64,000 nucleotides of DNA from Streptomyces sp. A1136 (GTDB lineage: Bacteria; Actinomycetota; Actinomycetes; Streptomycetales; Streptomycetaceae). Positions 58,889-64,000 of the stretch are shown one piece after another (position 1 is the first letter of the stretch; each line of letters starts with the position of its first letter). The DNA lies in assembly GCF_004795055.1 (NCBI RefSeq), contig NZ_SSBJ01000018.1, forward strand, positions 62,001 to 126,000, given 5' to 3'. Below the pieces are notes generated by a model. That model was not told the DNA's origin, searched no databases, and worked only from the letters and a program-made list of their open reading frames with translations. The position numbers and the translations under genes were made by a program.

Positions 58889-59170
58889 ATGCACGCCGTC
58901 CGCCGCAAGCAGCACCACACCTCCACCACCCGCCCGCTGAGCACCGCCGGCCGGTTCCTGAAGTCCCTCGCCAAGGCCAACCCCCTGCTCGCCGACCGCG
59001 CCTTCGTGTGCAGCCGCTGCGCCGTCGCCTGGCAGGGCGACGAGGCCGACTGCTGGAGCTGCGGCCTCCCCGCCAGCTTCTCCTCCCACCACCACGGCTC
59101 CGCGCTCCACCACCTCCTCGCCCCCACCAAGATCGCGCGCACCCTCCTCCCGACAGGAGCGGCGTCATGA
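58889..59170 (+). CDS. Zinc-ribbon protein
   Basis: 93 residues. CSRCAVAWQGDEADCWSCG (about 41-59) is a four-Cys zinc ribbon, followed by a His-rich stretch (SSHHHGSALHHLL). ATG preceded by GAGAGAGA. Stop overlaps the next ATG. Perhaps a nucleic-acid or protein-binding adaptor. Confidence 0.52.
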   Translation: MHAVRRKQHHTSTTRPLSTAGRFLKSLAKANPLLADRAFVCSRCAVAWQGDEADCWSCGLPASFSSHHHGSALHHLLAPTKIARTLLPTGAAS

Positions 59171-59649
59171 CCGGCCTCGCCTCCCTGACCTGGCTGATCG
59201 GCACCCAGGCCCTCAGCGACCACATCCTGGCTCGCGTCAACGAACTCGTCGAAGCCGGCACCGAGTACGCCACGGCCTGCGCCAAGGTCACCGACGCCGC
59301 CGATGCCAGCGAGGCCTGGGCCATCGCCGCCACCCGCCAGACCTGGATCCGCCGGCACGACATCGACCCCGACGAGATGCCGGTCCGCAGCCTGTACATC
59401 CTGGAGCGCACCGCCACCCACGTCGTCGTCGCGTACATCGACCTCGACCAGGCCGCCGACGACACCGACGGCGGAGACCACTCCAACCTCCCGCCGGAGA
59501 AGGCGAACCAGAACGACCACTCCCAGGGCGTCGAATACCCCTTCGACCTCCTGGAGATGTCCTTCGAGCTCGCGGACTGGGCCCCCTTCGAACACCTGCT
59601 GCCCACCGCCACCATCCCGGCCGCCGGCATCACGGGGGTGGGAGAGTGA
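59167..59649 (+). CDS. 160-residue acidic protein, unrecognised
   Basis: ATGA overlap with the zinc-ribbon gene and a GTGA overlap with the WhiB-like gene. Helical first half (LIGTQALSDHILARVNELVE; SEAWAIAATRQTWIRRHDID), a beta part (LYILERTATHVVVAYIDLDQ), an acidic loop, and a C-terminal helix. No known motif. Confidence 0.5.
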   Translation: MTGLASLTWLIGTQALSDHILARVNELVEAGTEYATACAKVTDAADASEAWAIAATRQTWIRRHDIDPDEMPVRSLYILERTATHVVVAYIDLDQAADDTDGGDHSNLPPEKANQNDHSQGVEYPFDLLEMSFELADWAPFEHLLPTATIPAAGITGVGE

Positions 59650-59921
59650 CCACCACCGACCTCGCCCCCTGGCCGCAGCTGACCGGCGACGAACCGTGCC
59701 GGGCACCCGGGGCCGACCCCGAGGACTGGACCGGGACCCCGAAGCAGCGCGTGAACGGCCAACTGGCCTGCCTCAGCAAGTGCCCCGAGGCCGTCCGCGA
59801 GCAGTGCCTGGCCTGGGCCCTGGACCACCCGACCCGCGCCGGATCCGCGATCTGGGCCGGCACCACCCTCAACGACCGCCGCCGCCTGCGCAGGGAGCGC
59901 CGCGACGCCGCCACGGCCTGA
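59646..59921 (+). CDS. WhiB-like protein with unusual Cys spacing
   Basis: 91 residues, GTG start. Cys18, Cys42, Cys46, Cys54 with the sequence ACLSKCPEAVREQCLAWALD, then AIWAGTTLNDRRRLRR, the Wbl DNA-binding turn. Usual Wbl spacing is C-x2-C-x5-C; here it is C-x3-C-x7-C, so cluster binding may differ. A terminator follows 20 bases after its stop. Confidence 0.72.
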   Translation: MTTTDLAPWPQLTGDEPCRAPGADPEDWTGTPKQRVNGQLACLSKCPEAVREQCLAWALDHPTRAGSAIWAGTTLNDRRRLRRERRDAATA

Positions 59922-59940
59922 CGGCCACCACCCCGCTCAC

Positions 59941-59980
59941 CCGTCCGTCCAGTACGGCTCCCCCCGTACCGGACGGACGG
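59941..59980 (+). terminator. Long hairpin after the second WhiB-like gene
   Basis: 17-base arms (59941-59957 with 59964-59980), one mismatch. Confidence 0.7.
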
Positions 59981-60056
59981 CCCTGACCTCACCCGCACAC
60001 CCGGGCGCCCCCCGGCCCCGGCCGGAAGGCGTCCGCACGCTCGGAAGGGAGCAACG

Positions 60057-61181
60057 ATGAAACTCCGTACGGACCTCGCCCCGCTCGCGGCCGCCGTCAC
60101 CGACGCCGCCCGGGCCCTGCCCGCCCGGCCCCCCGTCCCCGTCCTCGCCGCGATCCGGCTGGAGGCCACTGCCAACGCCCTGGCCGTCGCCGCATTCGAC
60201 TACGAGACCAGCGCCCAGGCGACCGTGGACGCCGAGGTCACCAACCCCGGCACCGTCCTGGTCTCCGGCCGGCTCCTCGCCGACATCACCCGCACGGTCA
60301 AGGGCACCCAACCGGTCGACATCGAACTCGACGGCGCCCGCCTGGTGCTCACCTCCGGCCCCACCCGCTACACCCTGCACACCCTCCCGCTGGAGGAGTA
60401 CCCCACCCTGCCCCGGCCCGCGGCCGCCAGCGGCACCGCGGCCGGGCCCGAGCTCGCCGAGGCCGTCCACCAGGTCGCCGCCGCCGCCGGCCGCGACGAC
60501 GCCCTCCCGATCCTGACCGGCATCCAGGCCGAGATCACCGACGACACGATCACCTTCGCCGCCACCGACCGCTACCGCTTCGCGCTCCGCCCCATCCCCT
60601 GGACCCCCGCCGCGGCCACCGGCGCCACCACCCAGACCACCATCCCCGCCAAGTCCCTCGCCGAAGCCGCCAAGATCCTCGCCACCGACGACCAGGTCCA
60701 CCTCACCCTCCCCTCCTCCCACGGCGTCCTCGGCCTGGCCGGCCGCACGCGCACCCTCACCCTGCGCGCCATGGACGGCCAGCTCCCCGACCACAAGGGT
60801 CTGTGGCCCACCGACTTCACCGCCACCGCCGACCTCGACGCCACCGAACTCGCCAACGCCGTCAAGCGCATGGCACTCGTCGCAGAACGCGGCCACCCCG
60901 TCAAGCTCCACCTCACCGCCGGAGCCCTGGCCCTGAGCGCCGGCACCGCAGACGACGCCTCCGCCCGCGACCAGGTCACCGCCACCACCGACCTGCTCAC
61001 CGGCGCCCCCGTCACCATCGCCTTCAACCCCGGCTACCTCCTCGACGGCGTCACGGCGCTCAAGACGGACCGCATCCGCCTCCAGATCGTCAACCCGGTC
61101 AAGCCGGCTCTTCTCACCCCCACCAACCCGGACCCCAACGCGCTGCGCTACCTGATCATGCCGATTCGCCAGTCCGGCTGA
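60057..61181 (+). CDS. dnaN: DNA polymerase III beta-clamp (DnaN)
   Basis: 374 residues, SD AAGGGAGC. Three clamp domains: 1 from MKLRTDLAPLAAAV to LHTLPLEEYPTLP (the conserved FP-like end), 2 from ELAEAVHQVAAAAGRDDALP with ILTGIQAEITDDTITFAATD and YRFALR, 3 with LANAVKRMALVAERGHPVKL and ending ALRYLIMPIR, the usual clamp C-terminus (xYLIMPxR). All repeats are present and of normal length. A plasmid-borne clamp would feed a replisome using the plasmid DnaB and the polymerase-like protein, or titrate host clamps. Confidence 0.92.
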   Translation: MKLRTDLAPLAAAVTDAARALPARPPVPVLAAIRLEATANALAVAAFDYETSAQATVDAEVTNPGTVLVSGRLLADITRTVKGTQPVDIELDGARLVLTSGPTRYTLHTLPLEEYPTLPRPAAASGTAAGPELAEAVHQVAAAAGRDDALPILTGIQAEITDDTITFAATDRYRFALRPIPWTPAAATGATTQTTIPAKSLAEAAKILATDDQVHLTLPSSHGVLGLAGRTRTLTLRAMDGQLPDHKGLWPTDFTATADLDATELANAVKRMALVAERGHPVKLHLTAGALALSAGTADDASARDQVTATTDLLTGAPVTIAFNPGYLLDGVTALKTDRIRLQIVNPVKPALLTPTNPDPNALRYLIMPIRQSG

Positions 61182-61191
61182 TCCGCCCTCC

Positions 61192-61220
61192 GGGGCGGCC
61201 ACCACGAGGGTGGCCGCCCC
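61192..61220 (+). terminator. 12-bp perfect hairpin after dnaN
   Basis: Arms 61192-61203 and 61209-61220, loop ACGAG. Confidence 0.75.
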
Positions 61221-61291
61221 GGCCCGCGGCACCGACACCCCGCCACGTGCATACACACCACCCGTTATTCCGAGCACACGAGGAGCAGCAG

Positions 61292-61486
61292 ATGTTCAAG
61301 GCCGGCGCCGAGGTGGAGATCATCACCTGTGCGGACAACCCCAGGGCCGCGGGCAAGAAGGGGAGGATCGTCGACGAGGTCCCACCCGGCGAGCTCACGG
61401 GCGGACGCTGGACGGTGAACAAGATCGGCATCTTCACCGCTCCGGTCCTGTGCCACGCGCACGAGCTGCGCGCGACCGGCCGATGA
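61292..61486 (+). CDS. 64-residue beta-rich protein
   Basis: ATG at 61292, SD GAGGAGC. Beta-strand pattern with Gly turns (MFKAGAEVEIITCADNPRAA; GKKGRIVDEV; TVNKIGIFTAPVLC) resembles KOW/SH3-like small domains. Stop overlaps the next ATG. Confidence 0.5.
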   Translation: MFKAGAEVEIITCADNPRAAGKKGRIVDEVPPGELTGGRWTVNKIGIFTAPVLCHAHELRATGR

Positions 61487-61992
61487 CGATGGTGGACGCC
61501 GGTCAGCAGTGGATGCACACGCTGCTGCTGAACCTGCGCTGGGTCGGAAGCGTCGTTGCTTGCATCGTCTTCACCTACAAGGCGCCCCACTTCACGGCGA
61601 TTCTCACCGACCTCCTCCGCCCCCGACCGATCCGCCCGGCCCGGGATTCCAGACCCAGCGCCGTGCGCTGGCAGGCGATCCAACGGGACCACGACCGCAT
61701 CAAGGACGAGTACGGGCAGCTCTGCATCGACCCCTTCCGCAGCGCCGAGCTCGCCGTTCTCGACAACCTCGCGGTCCCCGAGGCCGTTGCCCTCATCCAG
61801 GCGCTCGCCGAGGCCAACGACGCCGCTGAGACCACCGACTCCCCGACGTACGAACAGGCCGTGCTGCGCCTGGCCAAGGCCTGGCGTCACGCCCAGGCGC
61901 TTACCGACAGCACCGGCACGTCCCCCGGTGCCGAGCTCGCTTGGCACCGGCCACACCCGCCCATCCCGAGAGAACGAAGGACCTGTCGATGA
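61483..61992 (+). CDS. Small membrane-linked helical protein
   Basis: 169 residues, ATGA overlap. One possible membrane helix (about 15-35, LLLNLRWVGSVVACIVFTY), then a Pro/Arg stretch and a helical body (RWQAIQRDHDRIKDEYGQLC; VALIQALAEANDAAETTDSP). Stop overlaps the next ATG. No family known. Confidence 0.5.
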   Translation: MTMVDAGQQWMHTLLLNLRWVGSVVACIVFTYKAPHFTAILTDLLRPRPIRPARDSRPSAVRWQAIQRDHDRIKDEYGQLCIDPFRSAELAVLDNLAVPEAVALIQALAEANDAAETTDSPTYEQAVLRLAKAWRHAQALTDSTGTSPGAELAWHRPHPPIPRERRTCR

Positions 61993-62783
61993 CCGAGCAC
62001 CACAACCGCGACCTCCAGGCCGCCGCCCTCATCGCGGCCGCCGCCCCCTCCACCACCGAACAGCTGCTCAACCCGTCCGACACCTCCACCGGCCGCCCCA
62101 AGGTCGTCACCCTCTGCGGCTCCACCCGCTTCTGGCGCGAGCTCGCCGAGGCCAACTTCCGCGAGACGATCGCCGGCCACGCCGTCCTGGCCCCTGGCTG
62201 CGACATGAAGAAGGCCCATCCGCTGTGGGAGGAGCCCGCGGCCGCTGAAGAGCTCAAGACCGCGCTCGACGCGCTGCACCGCTGGAAGATCCGGGCCTGC
62301 GACGAAGTCCTGGTCGTCAACGTCGGTGGCTACATCGGCGATTCCACCCGCGCCGAGGTGACCTACGCGCACCTGATCGGCCGCCCTGTCCGCTACACCG
62401 AGCCGGTCGGCCACGCCGTCATCCTCGACCGGCCCGGCCTGGACCCGGTACGGATCGGCCCGTACGAACACGAGAGCCGCGCCGAGGAGATCGCTGCGGG
62501 CCTGCGCAGGCAGCTGCACCACACCTCGCACGTGGAGGGCACCGTCATCACCGTCGGCACCTTCCGCCCCGACCTCGACCACCTCGACCCGCAGGTCCCG
62601 AGGGACCCGTACGCGCTGGCCGACGCCATGGACAACGACCCCGCCGGCGACGGCACCGGCCGCAACTTCCCCGACCTCTACGCCCGCCTGTGCGCCCAGG
62701 AGCCGCCCGAGTACGCGAGCGACCTCTGGAGGAGGGCCTGCTCGGCGTACGACCACCTGCACGCCGACCCCACCGACGCGTAG
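61989..62783 (+). CDS. Nucleoside 2-deoxyribosyltransferase-like (DUF4406/SLOG-type) protein
   Basis: 264 residues, ATGA overlap. VVTLCGSTRFWRELAEANFR, then LAPGCDMKKAHPLWEEP, ALHRWKIRACDEVLVVNVGG, YIGDSTRAEVTYAHLIGRP and VRYTEP give the Rossmann-like core of nucleoside 2-deoxyribosyltransferases and their relatives, with the TLCGSTRF loop and a Glu in RAEVTYA as the likely nucleophile. Relatives are common in actinophages. The extra C-terminal 100 residues are unusual. Possible role: nucleotide salvage or signal-nucleotide processing. Confidence 0.68.
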   Translation: MTEHHNRDLQAAALIAAAAPSTTEQLLNPSDTSTGRPKVVTLCGSTRFWRELAEANFRETIAGHAVLAPGCDMKKAHPLWEEPAAAEELKTALDALHRWKIRACDEVLVVNVGGYIGDSTRAEVTYAHLIGRPVRYTEPVGHAVILDRPGLDPVRIGPYEHESRAEEIAAGLRRQLHHTSHVEGTVITVGTFRPDLDHLDPQVPRDPYALADAMDNDPAGDGTGRNFPDLYARLCAQEPPEYASDLWRRACSAYDHLHADPTDA

Positions 62784-62789
62784 GCCCTC

Positions 62790-62822
62790 GCGCCGCCTGC
62801 CCTCCTGTCGGGCAGGCGGCGC
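62790..62822 (+). terminator. 13-bp perfect hairpin
   Basis: Arms 62790-62802 and 62810-62822, loop TCCTGTC. Confidence 0.75.
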
Positions 62823-62830
62823 CCACATGC

Positions 62831-62888
62831 GGCAACTTTCAGTTGGCCAAGTATGGGTTGACATGCCAACTCGGACTTGGCATTCTTG
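62831..62888 (+). promoter_or_regulatory. Promoter with repeated GTTGGC/GCCAAC boxes
   Basis: TTGACA (62858-62863), 17 bases, CATTCT (62881-62886). Inverted half-sites AGTTGGCCAAGT, TGCCAACT and ACTTGGCA surround the promoter, so a repressor probably binds here. The Pycsar-type gene starts at 62933. Confidence 0.65.
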
Positions 62889-62932
62889 GGGTGTGGGCAA
62901 GGGCCCGCACCGACGAGCGGAGGCATCGAACC

Positions 62933-63409
62933 ATGGAGCTGACCCAGCAGTTACCGCAGGCCGCCCCCACCGAGGCGCGCCTGGCCCAGGCCCGCACCGA
63001 GGTGATCGCCGAGATGGGCAGGACCGACGCCAAGGCGTCCGCGCTCCTGACCGTCCTCAGCCTCCCCCTCGCCGTCCTGATCGCCACGGTCCCCGGCCAC
63101 CACCTCCCGGTCGCCGCCACCGTCGCCGCCGGGATCGGCTCGGCCGCCCTGGCCGCCGCGATGCTTCTGGTCCTGCTGATCGTCCGCCCCCGCCTCGGCG
63201 GCGACGTCAGCGGCTCCTACCTCCACTGGGCGACCTGCACGCCCCAGGAGGCCGCCGCCGACATCGCCTCCGACCGCAGCGCCGAGCGGATCGTGGTCCT
63301 CTCCAAGATCGCCGCCAGGAAGTTCCGCGCGCTCCGGCTCGCCATCGACATCACCGCCGGTGCCGTCGCCCTGCTGGTCCTCGCCGGGATCATCGCCCTC
63401 GCCGCCTGA
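62933..63409 (+). CDS. Pycsar-type effector membrane protein (DUF5706/PycTM-like)
   Basis: 158 residues, SD GCGGAGG. A helical start (LAQARTEVIAEMGRTDAKAS), two membrane helices (about 38-57 LLTVLSLPLAVLIATVPGHH; 60-85 PVAATVAAGIGSAALAAAML), a soluble part (GSYLHWATCTPQEAAADIAS, ERIVVLSKIAARKFRALRLA) and a last membrane helix (ITAGAVALLVLAGIIALAA). This is the pattern of Pycsar system effectors, which disrupt the membrane on binding cyclic UMP or CMP. No pyrimidine cyclase was seen in the window. Regulated by its own promoter region. Confidence 0.7.
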   Translation: MELTQQLPQAAPTEARLAQARTEVIAEMGRTDAKASALLTVLSLPLAVLIATVPGHHLPVAATVAAGIGSAALAAAMLLVLLIVRPRLGGDVSGSYLHWATCTPQEAAADIASDRSAERIVVLSKIAARKFRALRLAIDITAGAVALLVLAGIIALAA

Positions 63410-63424
63410 CCGAAGGAGACGTCC

Positions 63425-63601
63425 ATGCTCGAACTGATCCGCCAGGCTCTCACCCGCCTGACCACCCCGATGAAGACCGCGACGTTCAAGTGCCACAAGT
63501 GCGGGCTCTCGATGAAGATCACCGACTACCCCGACCGTATCGGACCCCTCCTCGACGTCGCCCTCGCGCACGCCTGCAAGCCCCGGCCCAAGGCGCTCTG
63601 A
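63425..63601 (+). CDS. 58-residue zinc-finger-like protein
   Basis: ATG at 63425, SD GAAGGAGAC. CHKCG near residue 24-28 and HAC near 50 could form one zinc site (C-x2-C ... H-x-C). Preceding helix LELIRQALTRLTTPMKTATF. It follows the Pycsar-type gene by 15 bases and is probably cotranscribed. Confidence 0.5.
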   Translation: MLELIRQALTRLTTPMKTATFKCHKCGLSMKITDYPDRIGPLLDVALAHACKPRPKAL

Positions 63602-63603
63602 CC

Positions 63604-63650
63604 CCCGGGGCGGGCGGCACCCGGCTACCAACCAGACCGCCCGCCCCGGG
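63604..63650 (+). terminator. 14-bp hairpin
   Basis: Arms 63604-63617 and 63637-63650; loop of 19 bases. Confidence 0.65.
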
Positions 63651-63655
63651 CCAGC

Positions 63656-63712
63656 CCAACCCGCTCTCAACCGGAGCAGGGGGCAGCTACATCGTCCCTC
63701 AACCGTCACGGA
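63656..63712 (+). promoter_or_regulatory. Conserved leader, copy 2
   Basis: CCAACCCGCTCTCAACCGGA and CATCGTCCCTCA match copy 1 (55571-55625), with the same order and spacing to the start codon within a few bases. Confidence 0.5.
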
Positions 63713-63722
63713 GCTGACCACC

Positions 63723-63953
63723 ATGACCCCCACCAGACCCGACACCCCCGAGTCCACCGCAGCCAAGGCCCGCCTCGACAAGGCCGCCGAGGCCCGCGAC
63801 AAGGCCATCGAGACCGCCCACCGCGCCTACTGGGCCGCGGTCAAGGCCGAGATGGACGCCAAGACCCTGACCCAGAAAGCCGTTGCCGACCACCTGGACT
63901 TCAGCCGCGAGCACGTCCGCAACCAGGTCAACCGCTACACCGCCGACCAGTAG
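63723..63953 (+). CDS. Small HTH protein, paralogue 2
   Basis: 76 residues, SD CACGGAGCT. Helix (AKARLDKAAEARDKAIETAH) then a helix-turn-helix (TQKAVADHLDFSREHVRNQV, NRYTAD). Paralogue of the gene at 55633 with the same kind of leader. A gene resembling the decayed one at 55921 could follow beyond the window. Confidence 0.6.
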   Translation: MTPTRPDTPESTAAKARLDKAAEARDKAIETAHRAYWAAVKAEMDAKTLTQKAVADHLDFSREHVRNQVNRYTADQ

Positions 63954-64000
63954 GCCGGCGCCGTAGGTCCCGGGGACGGCCGCAGCATCGGCCAAGAGGT

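Overview
The window looks like part of a large, probably linear conjugative plasmid (or a plasmid-derived region) of a Streptomyces or close relative. The DNA is very GC-rich throughout, GTG starts and four-base ATGA/GTGA overlaps between genes are common, and the gene families are typical of streptomycete replicons: WhiB-like proteins, two DUF2637 proteins, Replication-relaxation, an FtsK-type TraB, mycosin, endonuclease VII-like nucleases and helicases with helicase-associated repeats. No rRNA, tRNA or CRISPR array was seen. All identifications come from reading motifs; no database search was run.

Layout. 1-3.6 kb (minus): the end of a Tad/CpaF-type ATPase, a MinD-like ATPase, a SAF-domain protein, a secreted protein and a lipoprotein in one operon. 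3.6-6.1 kb: two related noncoding repeats flank a decayed Tn3-family transposase and a mycosin-type protease. 6.3-8.6 kb: two winged-helix replication-type genes next to six iteron-like repeats, a likely origin. 8.6-12.2 kb (minus): Replication-relaxation protein, VirD4-like coupling ATPase and a membrane protein. 12.6-14.1 kb: two single genes. 14.1-24.9 kb (minus): a type IV secretion operon (regulator-like protein, TcpC-like, VirB2-like, PrgI/VirB3-position protein, VirB4, VirB6-like, lysozyme/NlpC fusion), then a lipoprotein. 25-29.5 kb: a repeat-dense locus, a DUF2637 membrane protein, two palindromes that may be a centromere, parB and parA. 29.6-36.2 kb: Mrr-like and HNH nucleases, a helicase operon and a small plus-strand gene. 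36.2-41.9 kb (minus): a candidate telomere module (HTH protein, small Cys protein, family-B-polymerase-like protein), DnaB helicase and a winged-helix replication protein. 42.5 kb: GntR regulator. 43.5-55 kb (plus): small genes, a WhiB protein, a coiled-coil/DUF2637 fusion and a TraB cluster. 55.6-64 kb (plus): a train of small accessory genes including a zincin, a second WhiB-like protein, a DnaN clamp, a deoxyribosyltransferase-like protein and a Pycsar-type membrane protein.

How it may work together. Replication could use the iteron origin with plasmid-encoded DnaB, DnaN and helicase. If the replicon is linear, the polymerase-like/HTH pair could patch its telomeres. ParAB would partition it. 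Two different DNA-transfer machines are present, a VirB4/VirD4 type and an FtsK-like TraB.

The most notable signals are regulatory: one 9-mer operator array repeated with identical spacing upstream of three operons; an RNA hairpin with a compensatory base-pair change that displays the Shine-Dalgarno at two of those operons; and a pair of promoters carrying three ATGCAT-like boxes at exact 15-bp spacing. Together they suggest a plasmid-wide control circuit.
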